From the NCBI RefSeq assembly GCF_034931405.1, contig NZ_JAYGHA010000022.1:39896-103895 (forward strand): 64,000 bases of DNA, written 5' to 3'. This document shows positions 1-9,109 of this stretch, one piece after another (position 1 is the first letter of the stretch; every line of letters begins with the position of its first letter). The notes under the pieces are model-generated. The model was not told the origin of the DNA and ran no database searches. It saw only the letters and a list, made by a program, of their open reading frames with translations. Position numbers and translations under genes: made by a program. Source of the stretch: RDYJ01 sp034931405. Its GTDB lineage: Bacteria > Cyanobacteriota > Cyanobacteriia > Cyanobacteriales > Nostocaceae.

Positions 1-781
1 AGATAATGTCCATATATGCCAAAGCCGGCTTCACCATCAGCATATCAGCGCCTTCGGCAATATCCAACTCAATTTCTTTGATAGCTTCACGGGAGTTACC
101 GGGGTCCATTTGATAGGTGCGTCTATCACCAAACTGTGGTGTGGAGTCTGCGGCATCCCGGAATGGTCCATAATAAGCGGAAGCGTATTTTGCAGCATAG
201 GACATGATGGGGATATCTTCAAATCCCGCTTCATCCAAACCCTCACGAATTGCTTGCACAAAACCATCCATCATTCCCGAAGGTGCAATAATATCCGCAC
301 CTGCTTTAGCTTGGGAAACTGCGGTTTTTTTCAATAATTCCAAAGTTGGATCATTTAAAACTCTACCTGTTAAATCACCAGTTTGTAAATAACCACAATG
401 ACCATGACTGGTATATTCACACAAACAAGTATCCGCCAAAATAATTAAATCAGGAACTGCTTCTTTAACTGCGGTTGCTGCTTTTTGGACAATACCACAA
501 TCATGCCATGCACCTGTAGCATCTATGTCTTTATCTGCTGGAATTCCAAATAAGATAATCGCCGGAATTCCTAAATCATAAACTTCCTTTGCTTCTTCAA
601 CTATTTTATCTATCGAAAGTTGATAAACACCAGGCATAGATTTGACTTCTTTCGCAATACTCTCACCTGGAACAGCAAACAAAGGGTAAATTAAATCATT
701 GGTTGTTAAAACGGTTTCACGTACCATGCGACGTAGTTGGGGATGGGTACGTAAGCGACGGGGACGATGTGTAGGAAACAT
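1..781 (-). CDS. hemB: Delta-aminolevulinic acid dehydratase (porphobilinogen synthase), 5' part
   Basis: Condenses two 5-aminolevulinate molecules to porphobilinogen, a cytoplasmic step feeding heme, chlorophyll and bilins. The first 260 residues are read from ATG (complement of 779-781); the C-terminal part lies beyond the window edge, so the gene is cut by the window, not broken. Seen: start MFPTHRPRRLR, the cysteine triad C119, C121, C129 in the segment DTCLCEYTSHGHCG (the zinc-dependent type, unlike the Asp-rich plant type), the first Schiff-base lysine in SYAAKYAS (K198) and the second in MVKPALAY (K251). The spacing fits a family of about 320-330 residues. Confidence 0.97.
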   Translation of the reverse strand, partial: MFPTHRPRRLRTHPQLRRMVRETVLTTNDLIYPLFAVPGESIAKEVKSMPGVYQLSIDKIVEEAKEVYDLGIPAIILFGIPADKDIDATGAWHDCGIVQKAATAVKEAVPDLIILADTCLCEYTSHGHCGYLQTGDLTGRVLNDPTLELLKKTAVSQAKAGADIIAPSGMMDGFVQAIREGLDEAGFEDIPIMSYAAKYASAYYGPFRDAADSTPQFGDRRTYQMDPGNSREAIKEIELDIAEGADMLMVKPALAYMDII

Positions 782-1119
782 AGATTTTTATTTTTGATCA
801 AGAAAAAACGCAATGGACATAACACAAAGCGTCACAAAAGCCACATTTTACTTTGTGACCTTCAGACAAACTAGAAACAGTGCTTAACTGTCTTTGCCCT
901 GCTGTTCATGAAGCTGTGGGGCAATTTTATATTTTACAGCTTTGTTGACACTTTCCTAGAATAATTTTGAGAAAATAATCTTAAAGTCAGGAGTAGGGGT
1001 TTAGCAATGCTAACCCCTTACAGAAATGCTAAACCCTTACAGGATTCATAATAATTGGAAAATTTCTTACTTTTGTATGCTGACAAATTGATGATAAAAA
1101 TACCCAGTGGAGATGATTA
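782..1119. other. Intergenic region with a palindrome, no gene seen
   Basis: This separates hemB from the DUF4870 gene, both on the minus strand. It holds an inverted repeat near 833-860 (GTCACAAAA then TTTGTGAC) and near 992-1020 a palindrome of the form GGGGTTTAGCA/TGCTAACCCC followed by a partial second copy, a motif common between cyanobacterial genes. No coding sequence or RNA gene was recognised. Confidence 0.5.
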
Positions 1120-1488
1120 CTAAAAAACTCGGAAAATGAAAGGATAACGAAAGGGTGTATCAGGATTACCAAAAACTCCGATGAGGGCAAAAATTGTTAA
1201 TCCCCAATGTATCAAATATCCCAAACCTGCTAATGGTAATAATATCACCAGTGGTAATACTAACCAACCCAGGAGAAAAAACAAAGTTCCTAAAATTGCA
1301 CCATAAAACCAAACGTTAAAATGGAAATTGATGGATTCTTTAGCGTTGTCTTTGACAACCGGATCATCAGAGATTATTAATAAAGCAATCGGTAAACCAA
1401 CGGATACAATAGTGGTGCTGAAAAAAATTGCTCCGTGACATAAGGCTGATAATAGTTTGCGTTTATCGCTGTCGTACATTCTTGACAC
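1120..1488 (-). CDS. DUF4870 domain membrane protein
   Basis: A 122-residue integral membrane protein with three hydrophobic segments (about residues 18-40, 55-75 and 78-105). The motif DNAKESINFHFN between the first and second segments is the conserved signature of the DUF4870 family, small Tic20-like membrane proteins of unknown function. It starts with the ATG at 1486-1488; a second methionine at residue 4 is also possible. It stands alone, with repeats upstream. Family assignment is from motif and topology; function is not known. Confidence 0.8.
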   Translation of the reverse strand: MSRMYDSDKRKLLSALCHGAIFFSTTIVSVGLPIALLIISDDPVVKDNAKESINFHFNVWFYGAILGTLFFLLGWLVLPLVILLPLAGLGYLIHWGLTIFALIGVFGNPDTPFRYPFIFRVF

Positions 1489-1881
1489 CTCATCAATTCT
1501 AGTTATTTATTATATCATATTTGGTTAAATACTGATAAATCAGAATGTTTAATTTTGTCTGAATCAGGATAACCAGGATTTGAGGATTTACAGGATGGTA
1601 ATTTCTAGATTTTCTGTTAGTGATGAAATGTGTGTTTGTCAGAATCAGGATGTCCAGGATTTTCAGGATGGGAATTTTTAGATAGTTTTTTGGTGATGAA
1701 AGTTGTATTTGTCTGAATCAGGATGTCCAGGATTTGAGGATTTACAGGATGTTAATCAGACAATATCTACATATGAGCCTCGATGAGTTTTATTTTTTCT
1801 GAGAACTTTGCCAAAAATGTGATCTCTCTAATTTGAAAAAATCTATTTTTCTCAGAGGATTTTGATGATGTTTGCGTAGAC
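1489..1881. repeat. Three tandem copies of an ATCCTG-type dispersed repeat
   Basis: Three direct copies at about 1555-1597, 1635-1670 and 1709-1750 share GAATCAGGAT, then (G/A)(T/A)CCAGGATTT and usually GAGGATTTACAGGAT. The same element recurs singly elsewhere in the window (near 3956, 13735, 14551, 15258, 57224, 59945). The spacers also look related (GTTTTTGGTGATGAAA, GTTAGTGATGAAATG), so this is a local amplification. No gene is visible in this stretch. Confidence 0.85.
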
Positions 1882-2463
1882 TCATGATTGTTCTCCTACA
1901 GGTTGTTGTTGCGATCGCGGCTCAATGGGGAATGCCAACCAACACCAAAAGTACAGAAAAATAAATCCAGGGATGACGATCGCTAAAATAACGGTAACAA
2001 TCCGCACACCCATGACTGGTAAATTCCATAGCTGAGAAAGGGCATAACACACACCTGCGAAAACTTTATGACGACTGCGATGAAATATAGCCCTTGGTAT
2101 GACAGGAGTATTGACATCTGATCGCTTGACCTTGAGAATCAAAGAAATCAGGAGTCCGATCGCACCGAAAATGGCTGATGGAATAGCGAAAATCGCCAGC
2201 CAGTGAGCCATGAACATCCCCGAAATCACGTCTCCAAGCCAAGATGAGGACGGACAAATAAAGCGAACTGCTTCTGCTGAACAACCAAAGCGTTCAGCTA
2301 AACCCATCCCTCCCCAAGTGACTAGGAATGGAAAAATTCCGTAGAGGATACATATACCCAACAAAAGTAAATGTCCACGGGTGGTAAGCGATCGCGTCAT
2401 GGAGATAGCTGCAAGTGCTGGTCCAACAAGCAACAGGATTGAAATCAAAGGCAAGTAAATCAT
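1882..2463 (-). CDS. PspC domain membrane protein
   Basis: 193 residues. The N-terminal two thirds carries three hydrophobic segments (about 2-22, 30-50 and 82-112). The C-terminal part (about 128-185) is a PspC domain: a basic stretch FHRSRHKVFAGVC, then LSQLWNLPVMGVRIVTVILAI and an aromatic membrane segment ending WLAFPIEP. PspC domains occur in phage-shock/envelope-stress proteins, sometimes as toxin-antitoxin-like regulators of PspA. Here the domain is C-terminal rather than N-terminal as in enterobacterial PspC. The next gene downstream on this strand (2637-3506 lies upstream) is a polymer-forming protein, an association often seen in envelope gene sets. The precise role is not known. 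Confidence 0.75.
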   Translation of the reverse strand: MIYLPLISILLLVGPALAAISMTRSLTTRGHLLLLGICILYGIFPFLVTWGGMGLAERFGCSAEAVRFICPSSSWLGDVISGMFMAHWLAIFAIPSAIFGAIGLLISLILKVKRSDVNTPVIPRAIFHRSRHKVFAGVCYALSQLWNLPVMGVRIVTVILAIVIPGFIFLYFWCWLAFPIEPRSQQQPVGEQS

Positions 2464-2554
2464 GGATTTTCTTAAACTTAAATAAGGTCAAATGAAGCTT
2501 TCTGATTTAGATTTGATGGCTGGTTTTTAGGGTAAATCAACGAGCCGAAATCGT

Positions 2555-2636
2555 TTACCATTCTTTGAGCGTTGTAGATGGGATTTGCAACTCAATCTCC
2601 TGATCTGTAGCCACAGGTAAAGTCAGGAGAATGCCC
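2555..2636 (-). pseudogene. Possible gene-end remnant
   Basis: Directly after the stop of the next gene upstream (2637), another frame is open for about 26 codons and ends in TAA at 2555-2557. It reads GILLTLPVATDQEIELQIPS and a few more residues, which looks like the tail of a real protein with alternating hydrophobic beta-strand character. No start codon is available except GTG. It may be a frameshifted extension or a decayed neighbour; this is weak evidence. Confidence 0.25.
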
Positions 2637-3506
2637 TCACTCAGGCGCTATTTGAGGTTTTTCTCTACCAAGTTTCCACAGCAAGATGACACCCAAGCCG
2701 AACATATTGACTAGGAAAACTATTAAACCTCCGAAAAATGGAATTAGTGTCAGAACTGTGAGGATTGCTAAACCTACCAAAAACTGCTGCTGTAACGACC
2801 AATTACGATTACTGACTAGACTTTGACCGACAAAAAGTGCCACGGCTAATGATCCGACTAGAGAAGTGATAATCACCGTCAGACTTAGTAGTGGAATCAG
2901 AGGAATACCAATCAGCGTAATCGCTAGAAACACAATCACAAAGATAATGCCGACGATCGCTCCCATTCCCCATAAAACAGCCAAACTGGGGTGTTGACGC
3001 AATTTTGTAGCCAAAGAAGGCAGGAACTGGGGATTGGTATGTAAAATAATTAGTCCGAGAATAGCTGCTAGTAAGGCGTTACCAATTCTAAAAATGGGAC
3101 CGAGAGAAATAGTGTAGAAGAAGCTACCTCTACCTCGATGGGAACTATCCATCATCCCAGGTTGATCATTAGTTGTATAGCTACCGCCAATGTTCGCACC
3201 TTCTTCTTTGACGATTTTGCCGCCAAAGGAGTAAACATCACCCTCTATCTGCACTCCTTTTTTCAGAATGACATCCCCGCCAAATGCGATCGCAGTATCC
3301 AAAACTCTAGCATTAGGCAATACTGTAACATTCCCCCCAAAAGCCAAGGCATTTTCGACAACTTGATTCTCTGGTACGATGACGCTACCACCAAAGCGAA
3401 TCAGGTTGGTATTGTTGATATTGATGTCAGTCTGCGCTAGGGTATTACCTGCAAATATTAAGCAAATAGTGACGATAAAACCCAGAATTAATTGTTGCCA
3501 TTTCAT
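2637..3506 (-). CDS. Polymer-forming (bactofilin-like) protein with C-terminal membrane segments
   Basis: 289 residues. A signal peptide (residues 1-24, cleavage after NTLAQ) is followed by a repetitive beta-helix-like region (about 30-115) with recurring FGG turns: IRFGGSVIV, LAFGGNVTV, IAFGGDVIL, YSFGGKIV. This pattern is the polymer-forming cytoskeletal/adhesin-like domain seen in bactofilin relatives. Residues 130-285 carry four hydrophobic segments with a basic C-terminus. Proteins of this build are usually annotated as polymer-forming or cell-shape proteins. The signal peptide implies that the beta-helix part is outside the cytoplasm. Function is inferred only from architecture. Confidence 0.7.
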   Translation of the reverse strand: MKWQQLILGFIVTICLIFAGNTLAQTDININNTNLIRFGGSVIVPENQVVENALAFGGNVTVLPNARVLDTAIAFGGDVILKKGVQIEGDVYSFGGKIVKEEGANIGGSYTTNDQPGMMDSSHRGRGSFFYTISLGPIFRIGNALLAAILGLIILHTNPQFLPSLATKLRQHPSLAVLWGMGAIVGIIFVIVFLAITLIGIPLIPLLSLTVIITSLVGSLAVALFVGQSLVSNRNWSLQQQFLVGLAILTVLTLIPFFGGLIVFLVNMFGLGVILLWKLGREKPQIAPE

Positions 3507-4010
3507 AGATTTTATCCTCGTGAATTACATCATGATGAATTCGCTTCATTGGATAGTTGCATTCACCGCAAACTCAGCCATCCCCAAAAGCAGCAAAGCG
3601 AAGATGATTTAGCATTAGTCTTCAGGAATTAGATATATTTAAAAATCGGCAATACCACAAAGTGGTTGCCAAGGGCATCGCTAATACTCAAGCCGAACTA
3701 ATATTAAATGAAATTCGTTCTACCTGAATCTACCCCAGGGCTGGACAATTCTATTCATGTCTTGAAAAGTTTTGCGCCGGGAAACCCGGACGCGCAAACT
3801 TTTCGCTTTCTAACGCCTGCTTGACGAAAGTTGTTGTCAAATTCATCGCTTTTCTCAAAGATGTTTAACTCTGAAATTATTGAGTTTTGAACAGAAATAC
3901 ATGGTACGATCAGATAGATTGGCAAGAATGCACAGCCACTACAATCATCAAACCACATCCTGTAAATCCTCAAATCCTGGAGTTTAAAATATATCGTCGT
4001 AATTTCTAAC
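3507..4010. other. Gene-free stretch with decayed coding remnants
   Basis: No intact gene. On the plus strand about 3619-3727 reads as LQELDIFKNRQYHKVVAKG and on to a TGA, with a frame change against the preceding DDLALV segment; this looks like the end of a broken gene that I cannot identify. Near 3775-3800 a palindrome CCGGG-AAA-CCCGG sits in TGCGCCGGGAAACCCGG. A single ATCCTG-type repeat lies at 3956-3980. Confidence 0.4.
3956..3980. repeat. ATCCTG-type dispersed repeat (short copy)
   Basis: CATCCTGTAAATCCTCAAATCC is a truncated copy of the repeat found at 13735, 14551, 15258 and 59945. It lies just before the surviving tail of a nucleotidyltransferase gene. Confidence 0.7.
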
Positions 4011-4127
4011 ATTTTTTACTCCCTTAGTCGGTTTGAAAAAGAAGAAACAATGCTGATTAAAAATATTAAAAAAGAAGGTATTTATTTTTATGAACAACGA
4101 ACAGCAGTTTCTAGTGCAAAAAGCTGA
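4011..4127 (+). pseudogene. 3' remnant of an MNT-type nucleotidyltransferase (HEPN partner)
   Basis: Just upstream of, and overlapping by 38 bases, the HEPN gene at 4090, the plus strand has an open frame reading SLSRFEKEETMLIKNIKKEG, then IYFYEQR and a stop at 4125-4127. Sequence of this kind (RFEKEE, LI.NI..EG..hY) resembles the C-terminal tail of minimal nucleotidyltransferases that precede and overlap HEPN genes. No upstream part with the GSRARG and DxD nucleotidyltransferase motifs is present, so only the tail survives. The identification rests on pattern and context. Confidence 0.45.
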
Positions 4128-4458
4128 AGATAGTCTACGTGCTGCGAAAATTTTAGCCAGTGAAAATCTCCATGATTTTGCTGTTTCTCGTGCTTATTAC
4201 GCTATGTTTTACATAGCTGAAGTATTTCTAGTAGGTGAAAATCTCAGTTTTAGTAAACACTCTGTTGTAATTAGCAAATTTGGCGAACTTTTTGCCAGAA
4301 CTGGTAAAATTGATCCTAAATTTCACCGTTATTTAATTGATGCAGAACAAATCTGTTTAAAGGGAGATTATGATCGTTCTGAACGCTTGAATGCTGAAGA
4401 TGCAAAACTACTGATTGACAGATGTGAAGAATTCTTAAAATTAGAGAAATATCTATAA
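4090..4458 (+). CDS. HEPN domain protein
   Basis: 122 residues, all helical: MNNEQQFLVQKAEDSLRAAK, then FAVSRAYYAMFYIAEVFL and a C-terminal helical half. The RxxYxxMFY-type core (SRAYYAMFY, residues 36-44) is the hallmark of the small HEPN family whose members form toxin-antitoxin pairs with minimal nucleotidyltransferases. The RX4-6H RNase motif is not clearly present: R38 is followed by tyrosines, with the next histidine far away. The partner appears reduced to a tail (4011-4127), so the gene may be an orphan. Some HEPN proteins of this class are the toxin, others the accessory subunit; the sequence does not decide. Confidence 0.8.
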   Translation: MNNEQQFLVQKAEDSLRAAKILASENLHDFAVSRAYYAMFYIAEVFLVGENLSFSKHSVVISKFGELFARTGKIDPKFHRYLIDAEQICLKGDYDRSERLNAEDAKLLIDRCEEFLKLEKYL

Positions 4459-4706
4459 TTGTTCAATTCTAACAAATCAATATTCTGACAATCTGAGAAA
4501 TCTAAAACTAGACCCTATATGCGCGTGCAGATTCCCATTATAATAAAATCATAAAGGAAAATCTAAAATTTGTCAACTACCTCACCCATAAAATTCTCAA
4601 TATTGATGAATTCAGAGGTGAAAATTAATAGAATAGACAAATGTGTTTTCCTAGTCCTGAAAAAGACTACATTTAATTAAGTAAGGTTAAAAACGAATTA
4701 AAAATT

Positions 4707-6335
4707 ATGGCTACTGAACTTATCGAAGAACTAGGTGAAGCGGTGGAACTAAGGCGCAACTTTGCGATTATTTCTCACCCTGATGCTGGTAAAACTACCT
4801 TAACAGAAAAACTATTATTATACGGAGGTGCGATTCACGAAGCTGGGGCAGTAAAAGCTCGGAGAGCGCAGCGTAAAGCCACTTCTGACTGGATGGCAAT
4901 GGAACAACAACGGGGTATTTCTATCACCTCTACAGTGTTGCAATTTGTCTATCGTAACTGTCAAATTAATTTACTTGACACCCCTGGACACCAAGATTTT
5001 AGTGAAGACACTTATAGAACTTTAGCAGCAGCAGATAACGCGGTAATGCTAATTGATGCGGCTAAAGGGTTAGAACCCCAAACCCGGAAACTGTTTGAAG
5101 TGTGTAAACTTAGGGGTATTCCGATTTTCACATTTGTGAATAAACTCGACCGTCCGGGAAGAGAACCGTTAGAACTGTTAGATGAAATAGAGCAGGAATT
5201 GGGGTTACAGACTTATGCGGTAAATTGGCCAATTGGGATGGGCGATCGCTTTAAAGGCGTATTTGACCGCCATCAGCAGCAAATACATCTATTCGAGCGT
5301 AGCGCCCACGGTAGCCGAGAAGCCCGTGATACCATCATCAACTTAGGTGATAGCAAAATTGAGCAACTACTAGAACAAGACCTTTATAACCAACTTAAAG
5401 ATGAATTAGAACTATTAGAAGGTGCAGGGGGGGAACTTGATTTAGACTTAGTGCATCAAGGAAAAATGACACCTGTGTTTTTTGGTAGCGCCATGACCAA
5501 CTTTGGGGTGGAATTATTCCTCAAATACTTCCTGGATTATGCCCTCAAACCAGGTACACATAATAGCAGCGTTGGCGAAGTTCCTCCTACCTATCCAGAA
5601 TTTTCTGGATTTGTCTTCAAACTCCAAGCCAACATGGACCCCAAACATAGAGATAGAGTAGCTTTCGTCCGGGTCTGCACAGGCAAGTTTGAAAAGGATA
5701 TGACAGTGAATCATGCCCGCACAGGCAAAATTGTCCGTCTATCTCGGCCGCAAAAACTCTTTGCTCAAGAGAGAGAGTCAATTGATGTTGCTTATCCTGG
5801 AGATGTGATCGGTTTAAACAATCCCGGCGTTTTTGCAATTGGCGACACAATTTATACAGGACAAAAACTAGAATATGAGGGAATTCCTTATTTTTCACCA
5901 GAATTATTTGCCACGCTGAGAAACCCCAACCCATCAAAATTCAAGCAATTTCAAAAAGGCGTTTCCGAATTAAGAGAAGAAGGTGCTGTACAAATTATGT
6001 ACTCCACTGATGAAGCCAAACGTGATCCAATTTTAGCAGCAGTTGGTCAGTTACAATTTGAAGTTGTGCAGTTTCGTTTACAAAATGAGTATGGTGTCGA
6101 AACTATCCTAGATTTATTACCCTACAGTGTCGCTCGGTGGGTTGAAGGTGGTTGGGAAGCTTTGGAAAAGATCGGGCGTTTATTTAACACTACTACCGTC
6201 AAAGATAGTATGGGCAGACCAGTATTATTATTCCGTAATGAATGGAATTGCCAACAATTGGAGGGAGACCATCCAGAGTTGAAATTAAGCGCCATTGCCC
6301 CAGTATTTTCTAGTCAAAAACCAGTGGAAGAATAG
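4707..6335 (+). CDS. prfC: Peptide chain release factor 3 (GTPase)
   Basis: 542 residues, the usual length of RF3. This GTPase removes RF1/RF2 from the ribosome after peptide release. Seen: G1 loop HPDAGKTT (24-31), switch region with the RGISITST segment, G3 DTPGH (91-95), G4 NKLD (145-148), then the EF-Tu-like second domain and the RF3 C-terminal domain (from about 400, with FRNEWN near the end). The start ATG at 4707 follows an A-rich leader. It is transcribed alone. Residues around 200-210 (SAHGSREARD) are encoded by DNA resembling a dispersed repeat, but the protein alignment by eye stays colinear. Confidence 0.96.
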   Translation: MATELIEELGEAVELRRNFAIISHPDAGKTTLTEKLLLYGGAIHEAGAVKARRAQRKATSDWMAMEQQRGISITSTVLQFVYRNCQINLLDTPGHQDFSEDTYRTLAAADNAVMLIDAAKGLEPQTRKLFEVCKLRGIPIFTFVNKLDRPGREPLELLDEIEQELGLQTYAVNWPIGMGDRFKGVFDRHQQQIHLFERSAHGSREARDTIINLGDSKIEQLLEQDLYNQLKDELELLEGAGGELDLDLVHQGKMTPVFFGSAMTNFGVELFLKYFLDYALKPGTHNSSVGEVPPTYPEFSGFVFKLQANMDPKHRDRVAFVRVCTGKFEKDMTVNHARTGKIVRLSRPQKLFAQERESIDVAYPGDVIGLNNPGVFAIGDTIYTGQKLEYEGIPYFSPELFATLRNPNPSKFKQFQKGVSELREEGAVQIMYSTDEAKRDPILAAVGQLQFEVVQFRLQNEYGVETILDLLPYSVARWVEGGWEALEKIGRLFNTTTVKDSMGRPVLLFRNEWNCQQLEGDHPELKLSAIAPVFSSQKPVEE

Positions 6336-6498
6336 GTGATGGCTGATGGGTAATTAGTAATAGGAATAGGTAATATTGATCTTTCTTCTGCCTTCTACCT
6401 CCTGAACAAATTCAGGGACGCGCATCTATTTTTTGAATTTTCAATGATCAATGAAAGTGCGTGTATTACCTAGAAGAAATTGGAGTGCCAAAATTTCT

Positions 6499-8655
6499 AT
6501 GTCGTCATCTCAACAATCATCTTTGGAGACTGGTTTAGTTGCCCTCAAAAAGGGAAATTACTACTCAGCAATTACTCAACTTGTACCTATTGCCAGTAGC
6601 TCAGAACAAAGCAATACTAGCTTGCAAGCTCAGGTTGGTTTAGTGATGGCTTATGCACGCACAGGTGAAATTTCCAAAGCGATCGCCTTGTGCAAAAATT
6701 TAATCGAGAGTGATAATTCAGAAGTTCAAGAGTGGGCAGAACGCGCTCTTGAACACTTGATTAAACGTCAAAAAAGGCTCAATTCAAATAATATTACAAA
6801 TTCTCTTCAATCAACAAAGCAACAAAAAAACATCTCAGAAAACAATACTCCCAACACTGATCTAGAAAATACAAGCTTCAGTATTTCTGGGAATAGAACA
6901 ACAGAAAAAGTTAGCATTTATTGGCGACAAGCTAGACGAGCTAAAGTATGGCAACCTCTGCGTAAATATAACTTAATACCTTCCCGACTACTAGCTTTAG
7001 GCACTTTCATGGCTTTGTTTTGGGTATTGCAAGTCATGCTTGAGTTAGTTATGGGTTTAACCAACCAGATTTTAGACAAACTACCTTATGTAAATCCATT
7101 GTCATTTTTATATAGCAATCCTAGTTCATTAATATTAGTTTTATTATTGATTCTGCTGGGATTGTCTCCTTGGTTGCTAGATTGGCTACTAGCAGAATTT
7201 TATGAACAGCAGCAGTTATCTAAAGATATTTTGTATAGCCATAGTCGTGAATCAATCAGGATCATACAGCGTACTTGTCAACTGCGCCAGTGTCCTGTTC
7301 CCAAGCTGAAGATTTTACCAATGGCAGCACCAATGATGCTCACCTATGGTAATCTCCCCCGTACAGCCCGGATTGTTATTAGCCAAGGACTATTAGAAGC
7401 ACTAACAGATGATGAAATAGCTAGTATCTATGCTATGGCTTTAGGGCAAATTCACCGTTGGGATTTTTTGGTTATGTCTTTGGCGTTGCTGGTGACTTTG
7501 CCATTTTATAAAATCTATCAGCAAGCATCGACTTGGGGAAATAAAACTGAAAAGCCCATTTTTCGCTGGATAAGCTGTTGTGCAGCTAGTTTGAGTTATG
7601 GAATTTGGTGTTTACTGACTGGGACAACTTTGCTTAATTCCCGACTGCGACTTTATCATAGCGATCGCATTGCAGCCGAAATCACAGGTAATCCTAACGG
7701 ACTAATTCGGGCTTTACTGAAAATTACCGTGGGTATTGCTGATGATATCAAAAAACAAAAGCATACCTGCTGGCAACTAGAAAGCCTGAATATCCTCGCC
7801 CCAGTTGGCTATCAACAAAGCCTTTCTTTGGGAAGTATGGCAGGTCAGCTACCTTGGGAATCATTGTTAATATGGGAAAACTGCAATCCTTATCGGCAAT
7901 GGTTTACTATTAACAACAGTCATCCTTTAATGGGCGATCGCCTCCAACACCTCTGTCAAATTGCCCGTCATTGGCATCTAGAAACTGAACTACATCTCAC
8001 CAATTCAGAATTTTCCTCCGTTAAACCTCAATCCTTTTTGTTACAAATTGCCCCTTGGTTGGGTATTCCTTTAGGTTTATTCTTAGCAGGTATGTTTTGG
8101 TTAACTTGGCAAACCGCTTATGCTTTTCATTTTTTAAACCTGAAATGGATTTATGATGATTGGTCTTTTGTTACAGGTTTTTTAATGATTGGCTTTAGCA
8201 TCGGTACAGTCATGCGCCTAAATGCCTTTTTTCCTCAAATCAAACCCTTCACTCTACAAGGTGATGACCAAATTCTGAAGCTATTCACAGACCCCGTCGC
8301 TTTACCACTTGATAGTGTCAGTGTGCGTATTGTGGGGACATTATTAGGTCGTCGAGGCCATTGCAACTGTTTAGCCCAAGACCTGATTTTACAATCCAGC
8401 GCAGGTTTAGTAAAACTACACCATATTCCTTGGTTAGAACTCTCAGCCACTCCCCAAGAATTGATTGGCAGACAAATCACCGTCACAGGTTGGTTACGAC
8501 GAGGCGCAACACCTTGGATCGATATTCAAACCTTAGAAACTCAAAGTGGAACAATCATTAATAGTCCCCATCCCATTTTTTCTACTGTTTTGGCCGTCAT
8601 CGCCCAAGCCTGGGGTGCTTATGTTATGCTCACAGCCCAATCTGTGGCGGGATAA
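6499..8655 (+). CDS. TPR and M48-like membrane protein, apparent pseudoprotease
   Basis: About 718 residues from ATG 6499 (an upstream in-frame ATG at 6451 would add 16 atypical residues). Order: N-terminal TPR-like helices (about 8-105), a polar linker, two hydrophobic segments (about 165-195 and 208-232), then an M48/HtpX-like domain with the family landmark ISQGLLEALTDDEIASIY. Where M48 peptidases have HELGH this protein has MALGQ, and where they have an EAD glutamate it has YHSD, so every zinc ligand and the catalytic Glu are missing. The C-terminal part has two more membrane segments and an OB-like region (LLGRRGHCNCLAQDLIL, ITVTGWLRRG). It is probably a non-proteolytic membrane protein; function unknown. 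Confidence 0.7.
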   Translation: MSSSQQSSLETGLVALKKGNYYSAITQLVPIASSSEQSNTSLQAQVGLVMAYARTGEISKAIALCKNLIESDNSEVQEWAERALEHLIKRQKRLNSNNITNSLQSTKQQKNISENNTPNTDLENTSFSISGNRTTEKVSIYWRQARRAKVWQPLRKYNLIPSRLLALGTFMALFWVLQVMLELVMGLTNQILDKLPYVNPLSFLYSNPSSLILVLLLILLGLSPWLLDWLLAEFYEQQQLSKDILYSHSRESIRIIQRTCQLRQCPVPKLKILPMAAPMMLTYGNLPRTARIVISQGLLEALTDDEIASIYAMALGQIHRWDFLVMSLALLVTLPFYKIYQQASTWGNKTEKPIFRWISCCAASLSYGIWCLLTGTTLLNSRLRLYHSDRIAAEITGNPNGLIRALLKITVGIADDIKKQKHTCWQLESLNILAPVGYQQSLSLGSMAGQLPWESLLIWENCNPYRQWFTINNSHPLMGDRLQHLCQIARHWHLETELHLTNSEFSSVKPQSFLLQIAPWLGIPLGLFLAGMFWLTWQTAYAFHFLNLKWIYDDWSFVTGFLMIGFSIGTVMRLNAFFPQIKPFTLQGDDQILKLFTDPVALPLDSVSVRIVGTLLGRRGHCNCLAQDLILQSSAGLVKLHHIPWLELSATPQELIGRQITVTGWLRRGATPWIDIQTLETQSGTIINSPHPIFSTVLAVIAQAWGAYVMLTAQSVAG

Positions 8656-9109
8656 TTAAAAGAATGCAGAATTTAGAATTACGTTTTGCACCGGGGATTT
8701 TACCCCCAAAGGTAAATTCAATACCTTAATTCTCCCAACACAGTAGCAAATCGACCAGCCGATGGCTGGTTTTTGCCTTCCAAAATCCTCTTGTGGAAAA
8801 AATGTATTGTATGCTAAGATGTTAAAATTGTATGGAAAAAATGTAGATGCTAAACTAGCTAAGTAGGAAATGCCGTAATCCTGTCAAGAAATGGTATTTA
8901 ATTCTGCTGATCAAAGCTAGGAAAAATTCATTTACTGCGGTGGACGGTGAGCTATTAAATTTATAACTCTGAGAATTAAAATGGTATTAGATGATTAATA
9001 GTCACAAATCTTGTAGCCCAGTAATGATAGCTATAAAAATTAGTATTGAAAGTCTTGACTAGGTTATAATCATAAGTTAGTATATATAAGCATAATTTTA
9101 AACATCATC
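8656..9109. other. Intergenic region between the M48-like gene and the TnpB element
   Basis: It holds a terminator at 8754-8774 (listed separately) and the AT-rich left flank of the TnpB element. The short repeat AAAATGTA appears twice (near 8798 and 8839). I see no coding sequence and no RNA gene. The left end of the IS element should lie here but could not be placed. Confidence 0.5.
8754..8774 (+). terminator. Rho-independent terminator
   Basis: ACCAGCC (8754-8760), loop GAT, GGCTGGT (8764-8770) and a T run: a 7-bp perfect stem about 100 bases after the stop of the M48-like gene. Confidence 0.8.

Noticed and set aside
2066..2491. Alternative minus-strand frames overlapping the PspC gene
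   Set aside because: They are out-of-frame shadows; only the 193-residue frame has membrane segments and the PspC motif.
3755..4012. 85-residue minus-strand open frame
   Set aside because: It runs through a dispersed repeat and a palindrome, has no start signal and resembles no family.
5285..5325. Dispersed repeat inserted in prfC
   Set aside because: The DNA looks like a repeat (GAGCGTAGCGCCCACGGTAG), but the encoded SAHGSREARD seems colinear with RF3 proteins, so insertion is not supported.
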